64,000 nt of DNA. It comes from AP-15 sp963733945. Its GTDB lineage: Bacteria > Pseudomonadota > Alphaproteobacteria > ATCC43930 > CGMCC-115725. Below the pieces are notes generated by a model. That model was not told the origin of the DNA, ran no database searches, and worked only from the letters and a program-made list of their open reading frames with translations. Positions 33,957 to 42,849 of the stretch are shown piece by piece. Made by a program: the position numbers and the translations under genes. Position 1 is the first letter of the stretch; each line of letters starts with the position of its first letter. The DNA lies in assembly GCA_963733945.1 (NCBI GenBank), contig CAVTFD010000033.1, positions 170,766 through 234,765 of the forward strand, written 5' to 3'.

Positions 33957-35135
33957 ATGACCGCGGCCGCAACCGCGATCCTCGAGCGGCTCGTTGCGTT
34001 CGACACGATTTCGGCAAAGCCGAATTTGGGTCTGATCAGCTGGGTCGCTGACTATCTCGACGGTCACGGCATCAAGAGCGTGCTGACCCGAAATCCCGAG
34101 GGCACTAAGGCCAATTTGTTTGCGACGATTGGTCCGGCTGAACGCGGCGGGGTCATTTTGTCCGGCCACACCGATGTCGTGCCGGTCGAGGGGCAGGCCT
34201 GGCACAGCGACCCGTTCCGGCTCGAAACCCGCCAAGCCGATCAAAGCTCGGACCGCCTTTACGGCCGCGGCACCGCCGACATGAAGGGGTTTATCGCGCT
34301 AGTCCTCGCCATGGCGCCGCAGGCACTGGAACAGCCGCTCGAAATCCCGCTGCACCTCGCGTTCAGCTATGACGAGGAGGTCGGCTGCCTCGGGGTGCCG
34401 GACCTGATCCGCGGATTGCCCAAGGATGCGGCGCGCCCACGTCTGGCGATCATCGGCGAGCCGACCGAAATGCAGGTGGCCAACGCCCATAAGGGCATTC
34501 ATTTCCTGCGGACGCGGATCACCGGGCACGAGGCGCATTCGAGCACGCCCGAGCGCGGCGTCAACGCGATCGCGGCGGCAGCGGAAATCATCGCAGAGAT
34601 CGGCCGGCTGGCGGCCGAGTGCAGGGCTGTAGCGCGGCCGGATAGCGGTTTCGACCCACCTTATACGAGCTTCAACATCGGCCGGATCTCGGGCGGGGCC
34701 GCAGTCAACATCATCGCACGCGACTGCGCCTTCGAATGGGAGTTCCGCCTAGTTCCTGGCGAGGACGGCGCAGCGCTGCAACGGCGGATCGATGATTTCG
34801 TCACCGCCGAGCTATTGCCGCGCATGCGCGCCGGGCATCCCGAGGCCGATGTCGAGACTCGAACGATGGCGAGGGTTCCGCCGCTCGTCCCCGACCCGGC
34901 CTCTCCGGCCGAGGCGCTTGCCCGTCGGCTGACCGGCGCCAACACCACGACGACAATCGCCTTTGCCACCGAAGCCGGCTTGTTCCAGGCGGCCGGCATC
35001 CCGGCAGTGATCTGCGGCCCGGGCTCGATCGACGTTGCCCATAAGCCGGACGAGTTCATCTCGCGCGAACAGCTCGCGGCCGGCGAGGCCTTTCTCGACC
35101 GCCTGCTCGTTTGGGCCCGTCGTGGTGGGAATTAG
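33957..35135 (+). CDS. argE: acetylornithine deacetylase
   Basis: 392 aa, M20 family. Metal and catalytic residues can be matched: His in LSGHTDVVPV, Asp in RGTADMKGF, Glu-Glu in SYDEEVGCLG, and His in IDVAHKPDEF near the C-terminus; a dimerisation domain (GHEAHSSTPERGVNAI) lies in the middle. It removes the acetyl group from N-acetylornithine in arginine synthesis. Starting 20 bases after folE, it likely shares its transcript. A deacylase of different specificity remains possible in this family. Confidence 0.9.
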   Translation: MTAAATAILERLVAFDTISAKPNLGLISWVADYLDGHGIKSVLTRNPEGTKANLFATIGPAERGGVILSGHTDVVPVEGQAWHSDPFRLETRQADQSSDRLYGRGTADMKGFIALVLAMAPQALEQPLEIPLHLAFSYDEEVGCLGVPDLIRGLPKDAARPRLAIIGEPTEMQVANAHKGIHFLRTRITGHEAHSSTPERGVNAIAAAAEIIAEIGRLAAECRAVARPDSGFDPPYTSFNIGRISGGAAVNIIARDCAFEWEFRLVPGEDGAALQRRIDDFVTAELLPRMRAGHPEADVETRTMARVPPLVPDPASPAEALARRLTGANTTTTIAFATEAGLFQAAGIPAVICGPGSIDVAHKPDEFISREQLAAGEAFLDRLLVWARRGGN

Positions 35136-35163
35136 CCGGCCGCTCAATTTTTTGCGTAGCGCG

Positions 35164-37176
35164 TTACCCGCGGTGGGCGTTGAGGCGCCGCGGCCGGTTT
35201 TCGGCGAGAGCGATGACGAGGCCGGGGCGGTGCGCAACAACACGTTCCTGAGCGGCCTCGATGATCAGTCTCAAGAGGTCGCAGTAGCGTAGGCCCGCCA
35301 GCTCGGCCATCAGGTTCAGCTTGCCATCCCAGCACCAACCGGGATTGGGGTTGACTTCGAGCAGCTTGATCTCGCCCTCGGCATCGGCGCGGAAATCGAA
35401 ACGCGCATAGTCGCGGCAGCCCAGCCGCTCGAACAGGATGTTCGCGTAGTCGGCGATCTTGCGCCGTGATTCTTCGTCCAGCCGAGCCTCGCGATAGCTG
35501 ATCTGCGACCAATAGGGCGAGTCCGGGACCCATTTCAACTCGTATGGTAACAGTCGAGGCAAGTCGGGATCGAGGCGAGAATAATCGACCTCGAGCGGCG
35601 GCAGCACGCGGTAGCCCTGCCCGGGATTGCCGACGATCCCAATCGAATATTCGGGGCCGGTCAAAAATTCCTGGATCAGGATCGGGCAGAGGGGCAGCTG
35701 CTCGCGCAGCCGGCCGAGGCAGGCGATCGCCTCCTCCCAGCTGTGGACCACCGCATTCCTGCCCATGCCAATCGACGAATCTCCGAAATTGGGCTTGATC
35801 AGGGCCGGGAATACCGATGGGATCGTCGCCGCCAGATCGTCTGAATTGAAGTAAGTCTCGGCCGGGACCGGCACGTCGATCGATTGGGCGATGCCGCGGA
35901 CCAGCGACTTATTGTAGCAAAGCCCGAGGCAACTCGGCCCGGCCCCGCTATAGGGAATATCGAGCGTCTCCAGCAGCGCCGGGACGTGCAATTCCATGAA
36001 CGCGTCGTTGTTGAAGCCCTCGTCGCAGAAATTGAGGACGAAGTGCGGCCGGCCGGCTCTGAGATCGGTAAACAGCGAGTCGTGGTTGTCGAGAAAGCGG
36101 AAGCGATAGTCGGGCAATTCACCCAATGCTGCCTTGAGCCGCTCGATCGTCTCGAAATCTTCCTCACTGCAATGCCCGTCGCGCTTGACCGGGTCGGGCA
36201 GACGCGGATCGCCAAGGATCACAGCGACGTCGGGGATCAAAGCGGAGCGGCGCTGCAGCAGCCTGGCCCGATGGGGCGCCCGGCAGGTTAGGAAGAGCCG
36301 GTGCGTGACCATGCCGAGATCCTGATTGCGCGAGGAGTCGGGCGCCGGCAACCGGTGGAAGGAGACATTGGCAAAGCCGGCGCTGATCAGCAGGGTTTCA
36401 AGGCGCTCTTTCGAATAGAGGCGCTCGGCATAGAATTGATCGGCGATAACGCCGCGCTCGGCGTGGACAACGACCTCGCGACTGATCAGCCGGTCGCCGT
36501 CGCCGTCGAGATCGCGCTCACGACAGACGAAGTGATTTTGGTCGACCCATTCCCACGAGCGCGGCTCGAAATTTCCGCGCATCCAATCGCCGTCCATCAG
36601 GTCCATGACCAGCGCGCCGCCGGAGCCGAGTGCGCGCTTGACCGCTTCGAGCACCGCAAGATCGTCCTCTGGACGCTCGAAATAGCCGAAGGAATTGCCC
36701 AAGATGCAGACACAATGAAACTCGGCGTCGCCAAGGCGAAAACGGCGCGCGTCGCCCTCGTGAAAAGAAACCTGAAGATTGCCCTTCCGGGCGCGCTTGC
36801 GGGCGAGCCGGATCAGGTAGCGCGAGCGGTCGAGCCCGGTGACGCAGGTAAAGCCGCGGCCGGCGAGCTCGATTGAATGGCGGCCTTGCCCGCAGCACAG
36901 ATCGAGGATTCGATCGTTGCGCTCGACGCCGGCGCTGCGGATCAACAGATCGACTTCTTGCGCGGTGTTACGATCGTTCTCGATCACATCGCCGTCGGTT
37001 TCGAGATAGAGCGAGTTGAACAAGGTGCGCCACCAATCCGACGGGAGATGGTGCTCGAGATCGGACACCGGGCCCAAAGTACGCGCGCCGATTCGTCTTC
37101 CGTGGTCGGCGCTCTCCGGCTCCACACCGGATGGCCCCGGGTGAGGGGGCCGCATACCGCTGGTCTTCCGGTTCAT
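35164..37176 (-). CDS. fusion protein: SAM methyltransferase + D-Ala-D-Ala-ligase-like ATP-grasp
   Basis: 670 aa. Residues about 55-300 are a class I methyltransferase (motif I RILDLCCGQGRHSIELAG at 89-106, ILGNSFGYF, GSGGALVMDLMDGDWM). Residues about 320-660 are an ATP-grasp of D-Ala-D-Ala ligase type: IPYSGAGPSCLGLCYNKSLV, FPALIKPNFGDSSIGMG, ILIQEFLTGPEYSIGIV, and the metal-binding KLLEVNPNPGW. Combined, it could methylate and ligate an amino acid or peptide. The true substrate is unknown. A terminator and a 51-codon ORF lie directly upstream on the same strand, hinting at a peptide substrate. It is convergent with argE. Confidence 0.85.
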   Translation of the reverse strand: MNRKTSGMRPPHPGPSGVEPESADHGRRIGARTLGPVSDLEHHLPSDWWRTLFNSLYLETDGDVIENDRNTAQEVDLLIRSAGVERNDRILDLCCGQGRHSIELAGRGFTCVTGLDRSRYLIRLARKRARKGNLQVSFHEGDARRFRLGDAEFHCVCILGNSFGYFERPEDDLAVLEAVKRALGSGGALVMDLMDGDWMRGNFEPRSWEWVDQNHFVCRERDLDGDGDRLISREVVVHAERGVIADQFYAERLYSKERLETLLISAGFANVSFHRLPAPDSSRNQDLGMVTHRLFLTCRAPHRARLLQRRSALIPDVAVILGDPRLPDPVKRDGHCSEEDFETIERLKAALGELPDYRFRFLDNHDSLFTDLRAGRPHFVLNFCDEGFNNDAFMELHVPALLETLDIPYSGAGPSCLGLCYNKSLVRGIAQSIDVPVPAETYFNSDDLAATIPSVFPALIKPNFGDSSIGMGRNAVVHSWEEAIACLGRLREQLPLCPILIQEFLTGPEYSIGIVGNPGQGYRVLPPLEVDYSRLDPDLPRLLPYELKWVPDSPYWSQISYREARLDEESRRKIADYANILFERLGCRDYARFDFRADAEGEIKLLEVNPNPGWCWDGKLNLMAELAGLRYCDLLRLIIEAAQERVVAHRPGLVIALAENRPRRLNAHRG

Positions 37177-37203
37177 ACTCGAACCCCCGAACTTTCGAGC
37201 ATC

Positions 37204-37245
37204 AAAAAAGCGGCTTCCCGATCAAAGGAACCGCTCAGAAGCCGC
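37204..37245 (-). terminator. rho-independent terminator upstream of the fusion gene
   Basis: On the minus strand an 8-bp stem, GCGGCTTC/GAAGCCGC (37238-37245 with 37210-37217), is followed by six T (37209-37204). It lies 28 bases before the fusion-gene start and overlaps the end of the small ORF. Its position suits partial termination or attenuation between the two. Confidence 0.65.
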
Positions 37246-37377
37246 GTCTTCAGAAGCAGCGGCGATTTTCAATCTGAGCCGACCGACAGCGCGTGCCGGA
37301 AGCGGTGTCGGACGGCCGTTTGTCGACGTACTGCCGTTGGAGCCGGCGCAAAACGGTGTCGCATGATCGGTAATCAT
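37222..37377 (-). CDS. 51-aa small ORF, possible leader or precursor peptide
   Basis: Starts at ATG 37375-37377: MITDHATPFCAGSNGSTSTN, with a middle rich in Pro and Arg and an acidic C-terminus AASEDAASERFL. One Cys, Ser/Thr-rich core. The ribosome site is weak (CGGAAC). Its stop lies inside the terminator hairpin, and the methyltransferase/ATP-grasp gene begins 45 bases further. The arrangement resembles precursor plus modifying enzyme, but coding status rests only on position and an open frame. Confidence 0.35.
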   Translation of the reverse strand: MITDHATPFCAGSNGSTSTNGRPTPLPARAVGRLRLKIAAASEDAASERFL

Positions 37378-37541
37378 CGAGTTCCGCAGCAGCCAACGAT
37401 GCGCGTCAGCGAGAAGTTCGGAATAATCGGCTAAGCTTTCAAGATGGATTTACGCGTCACACAACAGCCCGGCGGCGCGTGCGGTTGGGCGCCGGGCCAA
37501 GCCACGGCGCCGGCCCCGCCGCACCGTGTAAGGGCCTGGAA

Positions 37542-37841
37542 TCACTGGGCGGGACGGAGCGCGATCGTACCGAGCCGGGCGCCGGTCGCCAAATCGACGA
37601 CGAGGAGCTGGCGCTCGCCATCGGGCAATGCCAGTTCAAGGATCAGACGATTTGGCGATGCCGTCATCGCCTCGATTCGCGCGCCCGACGGAATATCGAT
37701 CGCGGTCGCGCCAAACGGGCGCTCGACGCTTGCCCCCGGCCGATCGCGCGACAACTTGCCGACGATGCCAGCGATCAGAGCGACGGTGCCGATGACGATC
37801 AGCACGCCCATCACCACGACCAAGACCTTTAGCCCGCGCAT
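37542..37841 (-). CDS. DUF6476-like small membrane protein
   Basis: 99 aa from ATG 37839-37841: a short basic MRGLK, one membrane helix (VLVVVMGVLIVIGTVALIAG) and a periplasmic beta-rich domain (LILELALPDGERQLLVVDLA) with DLATGARLG near the end. This small protein is regularly found divergent from an RluA-type gene in Rhodospirillales-like genomes. Function unknown. The longer frame to 37943 overlaps rluD and is rejected. Confidence 0.75.
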   Translation of the reverse strand: MRGLKVLVVVMGVLIVIGTVALIAGIVGKLSRDRPGASVERPFGATAIDIPSGARIEAMTASPNRLILELALPDGERQLLVVDLATGARLGTIALRPAQ

Positions 37842-37888
37842 CGGCCTGAACCGGGTCGCGCCGGGCGTCCGAATTGCCGACGGGACGG

Positions 37889-38890
37889 ATGGTGGTGACG
37901 GCTGACGCCGCCGCCGACGGGCGCGCCGGCACATCGGCGGCAATCAGCGCCGAGGAGGGAGAAGCGGGGTTGCGCCTCGACCGCATGCTGGCGCTGCATT
38001 TGCCGGCGCTGTCGCGCACCCGGCTCAAGCGGCTGATCGAAGAGGGTCATGTCATCTACGCCGGAGCCGCATCACGCGACCCATCCTTGCGGGTTCGGCC
38101 GGGCCAAAATTTCGTCGTATTCTTCCCCGAAGCTGAGGATGCAGCGCCGACGGGACAGCCGATCGCGCTCGATATTCGTTTTGAGGATGCACATCTGGTC
38201 GTTATCGACAAGCCCGCCGGCCTCGTCGTCCATCCCGCCCCGGGAAACCCCGACGGCACCCTCGTCAATGCGCTGATCGCCCATTGCGGCGCCGGCCTTG
38301 CCGGCATCGGCGGCGTGCGACGGCCGGGCATCGTCCATCGCCTCGACAAGGACACCAGCGGGTTGATGGTCGTCGCCAAGACCGAGGGCGCGCATCGGGC
38401 GCTGTCGCGGGATTTCGCGCTGCGCCGGGTCGACCGCGCCTATGCCGCTTTTGTTTGGGGCGTGCCGGCGCCGGCGACCGGCGAGATCGCCGGCAATATC
38501 GGCCGCAGCCCGGCAGACCGCAAAAAGATGGCGGTGGTCGGCGAAGGAAGGGGGCGGCCGGCGCTGACCCGCTATCGCGTCGAGCGGGCGTTCAAAGCTG
38601 CGGCAGCGCTCGTCGAGTGCCGCCTCGCCACCGGGCGCACCCATCAGATCCGGGTTCACTTTGCCCATCTGGGACACCCGTTGATCGGCGACCCGGTCTA
38701 TGGGACCCGCGCCGGTCGCGCCGCCGCCCGGTCGGGCGAAGTCGGCGCGCGGATCGCCGCCCTTCCCCGACAGGCGCTTCACGCCCGGCGGCTTGGCTTT
38801 ACTCACCCGGAGAGTGGGGGCCGGCTCGAGTTCGACAGCCCGTTGCCGCCCGACCTTCACGCATTGGTGACCGATTTAGAGCGACTTTAA
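37889..38890 (+). CDS. rluD: RluA family pseudouridine synthase (RluD-like)
   Basis: 333 aa. An N-terminal S4 RNA-binding domain (GLRLDRMLALHLPALSRTRL) is followed by the catalytic fold with HRLDKDTSGLMVVAKT, whose Asp is the nucleophile, and GRTHQIRVHFAHLGHPLIGD. It converts uridines of 23S rRNA to pseudouridine. ATG 37889 is favoured over the TTG at 37874. Position beside rpoH and the DUF6476-like gene is typical. The RluC/RluD distinction is not certain. Confidence 0.88.
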   Translation: MVVTADAAADGRAGTSAAISAEEGEAGLRLDRMLALHLPALSRTRLKRLIEEGHVIYAGAASRDPSLRVRPGQNFVVFFPEAEDAAPTGQPIALDIRFEDAHLVVIDKPAGLVVHPAPGNPDGTLVNALIAHCGAGLAGIGGVRRPGIVHRLDKDTSGLMVVAKTEGAHRALSRDFALRRVDRAYAAFVWGVPAPATGEIAGNIGRSPADRKKMAVVGEGRGRPALTRYRVERAFKAAAALVECRLATGRTHQIRVHFAHLGHPLIGDPVYGTRAGRAAARSGEVGARIAALPRQALHARRLGFTHPESGGRLEFDSPLPPDLHALVTDLERL

Positions 38891-39009
38891 ACTGGACAAA
38901 ACCCGACTATATTACTAGGGTATGCGCATCCGCCATTCCCGGCGGGATCAACCGCGCGTGTTTCAGCGTTTACTCCCCACAAGGCTTCAACCCGGAGCAA
39001 CAATCGTCA

Positions 39010-39894
39010 ATGGCCACCCTTTCGGTCCCTTCCATTTCCGCTGAAGGAAACCTGACCCGGTATCTCCAGGAGATCCGCAAGTTTCCGATGCTCGAACCAG
39101 AAGAAGAGTACATGCTCGCCAAAAGCTGGAAAGAGCATGAAGACCCCCAGGCCGCGCACCGCCTGGTAACCAGCCATCTGCGTCTTGTCGCCAAGATCGC
39201 GATGGGGTATCGCGGCTATGGGCTGCCGCTCTCCGAGCTGATCTCGGAGGGCAATGTCGGGATGATGCAAGCGGTAAAGCGCTTCGATCCCGATCGCGGC
39301 TTCCGGCTCGCCACCTATGCGATGTGGTGGATCCGCGCCGCCATACAAGAATACATTCTGCACTCCTGGTCGCTCGTCAAAATGGGCACCACCGCCGCGC
39401 AAAAGAAGTTGTTCTTCAACCTGCGCAAGCTCAAGGGGCAGCTGCAGGCGATGGAGGAGGGCGATCTGACGCCCGAACATCTGAAGAAGATCGCCACCGA
39501 GCTCGATGTGCCCGAGGCGGACGTGGTCAGCATGAACCGCCGGCTGGCGAGCCCGGACCATTCGCTGAATGCCCCGCTCAGAAGCGACAGTGAGGGGGAA
39601 TGGCAGGATTGGCTGGTCGACGAGAGCGAGAGCCAGGAGACCCGGCTCGCCGATCGTCAGGAGCTGGGGCTGCGCCGCGACCTCTTGGAAAAGGCGATGA
39701 CCCATCTGAACGATCGCGAACGGCATATCCTGACCGAGCGGCGGCTGCGAGACAACCCGACCACCCTCGAAGACCTGTCGCAGCAATACGGCATCTCGCG
39801 CGAGCGGGTGCGCCAGATCGAAGTCCGCGCCTTCGAGAAATTGCAAAAAGCGATCAAGACCGCCGCCGTCGAGCGACGCCTCGTCACCCAATAA
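39010..39894 (+). CDS. rpoH: RNA polymerase sigma factor RpoH (sigma-32)
   Basis: 294 aa. Region 2 (RFDPDRGFRLATYAMWWIRA), the RpoH box QKKLFFNLRKLKGQL that separates heat-shock sigmas from RpoD, and the region-4 helix-turn-helix (LEDLSQQYGISRERVRQIEV) are all present. It directs transcription of chaperone and protease genes. The start ATG 39010 matches MATLSVPSISAEGNLTRYLQ; the 119-base gap after rluD includes an AT-rich TATATT at 38908 but no clear -35. A perfect hairpin follows the stop by 70 bases. Confidence 0.96.
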   Translation: MATLSVPSISAEGNLTRYLQEIRKFPMLEPEEEYMLAKSWKEHEDPQAAHRLVTSHLRLVAKIAMGYRGYGLPLSELISEGNVGMMQAVKRFDPDRGFRLATYAMWWIRAAIQEYILHSWSLVKMGTTAAQKKLFFNLRKLKGQLQAMEEGDLTPEHLKKIATELDVPEADVVSMNRRLASPDHSLNAPLRSDSEGEWQDWLVDESESQETRLADRQELGLRRDLLEKAMTHLNDRERHILTERRLRDNPTTLEDLSQQYGISRERVRQIEVRAFEKLQKAIKTAAVERRLVTQ

Positions 39895-39963
39895 GGCTCG
39901 CTGCCCGATCCTTCGCGCGAGCCCGTAGCGCCGTGTGAGCCGGCGCCTATCCTGAAGAACACT

Positions 39964-39986
39964 GTGCCTGGGATCGTCCCAGGCAC
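39964..39986 (+). terminator. perfect hairpin after rpoH
   Basis: GTGCCTGGGA-TCG-TCCCAGGCAC, a 10-bp perfect stem with a three-base loop. There is no T-run after it (CTAAGG), so it may be a factor-dependent terminator or an mRNA-stabilising 3' structure. Confidence 0.45.
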
Positions 39987-40076
39987 CTAAGGCTCGGCCG
40001 CCGTTGCCCACCCGGCTTTATGCCGTCGCCCCGGCGTGCTACAGAAGGCCTCTCGTCGACAGGAGAGCGCCTGATC

Positions 40077-40598
40077 ATGATCCACCATGTATCGATCCCG
40101 GCACGTGAGCCGCTCCACGTCGCCGAGGTTCTGGCCGAGCTGATGGGCGGCAAGTGCTACCCGTTCGGGCCGCTCGACGGCGCCTATATGGCGGCGAGCG
40201 GCGACGACCACGGCTCGATGATCGAGGTCTATCCGGATCGGGCGACCCTCGACATCCCGGACACCGACGATCAGGTCGTCTTTGGCGAGAACCGCTCGCC
40301 GCCGCAGACCTGGCCGTTCCACGTGTTTCTCTCGGTCCCGCGTGAGCCCGAGGAGATCGAGCGCATCGGCGCGCGCGAAGGTTGGCGTGCCAAGACGTTC
40401 GGCCGCGGCATGCAGGGCCACAAGCCGTTCTTCCACGTCATCGAATTCTGGCTCGAAAACCGCCTGATGATCGAAATGGTGTCGCCGGCGATGGTTCGGG
40501 AGTACGAGGATTTCTTGAAAGGCGCCCAGACCGCGATGATGAGCGACCCGGAATCCCTGCGCCTGATCCGGGCAACGCACATAAAGCAGCCGGCCTGA
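40077..40598 (+). CDS. VOC-superfamily-like protein
   Basis: 173 aa. It begins IHHVSIPAREPLHVAEVLAE, the usual first strand and helix of a glyoxalase/VOC module, with a second pairing at WPFHVFLSVP and FHVIEFWLENRLMIEMVSP. Possible metal ligands are His in HHVSI and Glu in IEVYP and IEMVS. It may bind or transform a small organic compound. GGAG lies 11 bases before the start. The Ldh-type gene follows 29 bases later, probably in one operon. Confidence 0.7.
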   Translation: MIHHVSIPAREPLHVAEVLAELMGGKCYPFGPLDGAYMAASGDDHGSMIEVYPDRATLDIPDTDDQVVFGENRSPPQTWPFHVFLSVPREPEEIERIGAREGWRAKTFGRGMQGHKPFFHVIEFWLENRLMIEMVSPAMVREYEDFLKGAQTAMMSDPESLRLIRATHIKQPA

Positions 40599-40627
40599 GA
40601 GCCGCGCTGATAGGGAGGGGCCCAGCG

Positions 40628-41692
40628 ATGCCGAAAATTGCGGCGGAACGGTTGACCGAAATTGGCCAGGCGCTGTTCGAAGCAGCGGGAGCGCCACGTG
40701 CGGAGGCGGAGCTGGTCATGCGCCACATCGTCGCCGCCAACCTCGTCGGCCACGACTCGCACGGGGTGATCCAGATCCCGACCTACATTGAGCGCATCAA
40801 GGTCGGGCATATCGTGCCCGGAGCGCCGTGGACGATCGTCCAGGAATCGCCGACAACGACAGTCGTCGACGGCCATTGGGGATTTGGCTACGTCGCCAAT
40901 GAGCGGGCGATGCGGCTGACCATAGAAAAGGCGAAATCGGCCAATGTCGCCGCCGCAACGGTGTTTCGCCAAGGCCATATCGGCCGGGTCGCCTCCTACA
41001 CGTTGATGGCGGCGCGGGAAGGTATGATCGGCATCGCTACCGCCAATTCCGGGCGCTCGCCAAAGGCGGTGGCGCCGTTCGGGGGGCGTGAGGCAAGGCT
41101 CGGCACGAACCCGATCTCGATCGCGATGCCGTCCGACCTCGATGGGCCGCTTTATCTAGATATGGCTACTTCGGCAGCGGCGGCCGGCAAGATCGCGCTC
41201 GCCGTCGCGCGCAACGAGCCGGTGCCGGACGGCTGGGTCATCGGCAGCGACGGGCGCCCGACCAATGATCCGCGCCAGCTGCGCCAGGGCGGCGCCCTGT
41301 TACCGCTCGGCGGGCCGGAAGGCGGCTACAAGGGCACCGGCCTTGCGGTCATGGTCGAGATCCTGTGCGGCCTCCTAACCGGGCTCGGCTTTGGCGTCGA
41401 GCCGACCGGCCGTCACAATGACGGTTGCTTCATGGCGGTGTTCAACGTTGCGGCGTTCCGCCCGCTCGCCGAGTTCAAAAAGGACATTGGCGAATTCGTC
41501 GCTTATCTCAAATCGACGCCGCCAGCCGAGGGCAGCAAGGGGGTGCTCTACCCCGGCGAGATCGAGCACATGCGCGAACAAGACCGCCGGCAGAACGGCA
41601 TCGAGGTCGAGGACGCGACCTGGTACAAATTGCGCGAGCTGGCCGATAGCTACGGCCTCACCGAAAAGCTCGATTTCGAAGAGCCGGAATGA
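40628..41692 (+). CDS. Ldh family oxidoreductase (malate/L-lactate dehydrogenase type)
   Basis: 354 aa. Family motifs: GHDSHGVIQIPTYIERIKVG near residue 40, RQGHIGRVASYTLMAARE, GTNPISIAMP and LGGPEGGYKGTGLAVMVEIL. These NAD(P)-dependent enzymes reduce 2-oxo acids to 2-hydroxy acids and form a fold unrelated to classical LDH. AGGGAGG precedes the ATG at 40628 by nine bases; the open frame before it overlaps the VOC-like gene and is rejected. Substrate unknown. Confidence 0.9.
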   Translation: MPKIAAERLTEIGQALFEAAGAPRAEAELVMRHIVAANLVGHDSHGVIQIPTYIERIKVGHIVPGAPWTIVQESPTTTVVDGHWGFGYVANERAMRLTIEKAKSANVAAATVFRQGHIGRVASYTLMAAREGMIGIATANSGRSPKAVAPFGGREARLGTNPISIAMPSDLDGPLYLDMATSAAAAGKIALAVARNEPVPDGWVIGSDGRPTNDPRQLRQGGALLPLGGPEGGYKGTGLAVMVEILCGLLTGLGFGVEPTGRHNDGCFMAVFNVAAFRPLAEFKKDIGEFVAYLKSTPPAEGSKGVLYPGEIEHMREQDRRQNGIEVEDATWYKLRELADSYGLTEKLDFEEPE

Positions 41693-41693
41693 G

Positions 41694-41830
41694 AGATTGT
41701 CGTTGCGAGGAGCCAGAGGCGACGCGGCAATCTCGATCGCGATGACGCTGGGATGGGGCGGCACGAGATTGCTTCGCGGAGCCTGTCCTCGGGCCGGCGT
41801 CCGGCCGGACCCGTGGGCTCGCAATGACCA
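41694..41830. repeat. palindromic extragenic repeat (GTTGCGAGG type)
   Basis: GTCGTTGCGAGGAGC...GGCAATCTCG at the left is mirrored by CGAGATTGCTTCGC...GGCTCGCAATGACC at the right. Same family as 21270-21360. It fills the gap between the Ldh-type gene and the GST. Confidence 0.65.
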
Positions 41831-41851
41831 ACAACCAGTTGAGGTAGCCGA

Positions 41852-42486
41852 ATGGACGACCGGCTGACGCTATACGGCAACTTCACGTCGAGCTCGAGCT
41901 ACAAGCCGATGCTGTATTTGGCGTTGGCCCGGGTGCCATTCTCGTTCCGGACGGTCAATCTCAAATTCGGGGTGCAGAAGACGCCGAATACCTCGCGGTC
42001 AATCGCTGGGGCGTGGTGCCGTCGCTGCGTCACCGCGGACTGACGATCCTGCAATCGAACGTGATCCTCGATTATCTCGCGCGCACGACCGGTCGTTTTG
42101 AGCCGGCATCCGAGCAGCAGCGCTGGCAGGCGCGCGAATGGCTGTCGTGGGAAGCCGACCATATCACCGCGATCGCCAAGGTGCGCCACTCGGCCCGGTT
42201 TCGGGCATCGCACCCGGAGGTGATCGCCGAGTTCCGGCCGAAAGCCGAGGCGGCCCTGTCGTTTGTCGACAATACGCTAAAGGATCGCGAGTGGCTGGTC
42301 GGCGAGGGGTGCAGCATTGCCGATATTGGCTGCTGGGGCCGCATGGTGTTCATGGCCGAGGGCGGCTTTGACATCGCCGGTTGGCCCAATGTCGAAGCCT
42401 GGTCAAACCGGCTCAAGGCGATGCCCGGTTTCGCACTGCCCTATGATCTGATCCCGAGCAAAGACCGGGAATTCGAACCGGCCTGA
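41852..42486 (+). pseudogene. glutathione S-transferase, single frameshift
   Basis: The first frame gives the thioredoxin-like start LTLYGNFTSSSSYKPMLYLA to FGVQKTP, then loses sense. From 41986 the next frame continues EYLAVNRWGVVPSLRHRGLT (with the GST cis-Pro region) through an intact helical domain to DREFEPA. One missing base at 41984-41986 (CC before GAA) explains the break; the repaired protein would be about 211 aa. Probably a recent mutation or a sequencing indel. Confidence 0.8.
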
Positions 42487-42567
42487 GCGACTGCGCCAAG
42501 GGCGCAAAAAAGTAGCCAAGCGCGGGGCCGCTGGTTAATCTCGGTTGGGGTTGATACCGGGGGAGGG

Positions 42568-42807
42568 ATGCGGGGGGTCGCCTTTTTTATCCTGTTGAGC
42601 CTGTCGGCGTGCGTGGCAAGGGACGCCGTCGTGCCGCCGAGCGCATCGTCGGAAATTCGAGGATGGCAGGAGGCGAGCGGAAAGCCGCCGTCGCAGGCCG
42701 AGTTCGCAGCCGTCGTGGCGGCCTGCCAGGACCGGGCCAGGAGTACCGACCGGGAGGGGCCGATCGATTACTGCCTCGCCGATCTCGGGCTGCGCCGGGC
42801 CCAGTGA
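42568..42807 (+). CDS. small lipoprotein
   Basis: 79 aa with a lipoprotein signal: GVAFFILLSLSAC, the Cys being the lipid-modified residue (about residue 15). The mature part is short and helical with two Cys (AACQDRA, DYCLADLG) likely to form a disulfide. GGGAGG directly before the ATG is a good ribosome site. Function unknown; exported to the envelope. Confidence 0.65.
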   Translation: MRGVAFFILLSLSACVARDAVVPPSASSEIRGWQEASGKPPSQAEFAAVVAACQDRARSTDREGPIDYCLADLGLRRAQ

Positions 42808-42849
42808 GCATGAAAGCCGTTGGTGGCGAGATGGTGCAGAGCGGCGGCT

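Noticed and set aside
38885..38913. Sigma-70 or heat-shock promoter for rpoH
   Set aside because: TATATT is present, but at 17 bases upstream only CTTTAA is found, which matches neither consensus well enough to call.
42487..42515. Terminator after the frameshifted GST (GCGCC/GGCGC stem)
   Set aside because: The stem is followed by A residues on the plus strand, and on the minus strand the T-run precedes the stem, so it does not fit a terminator in either direction.
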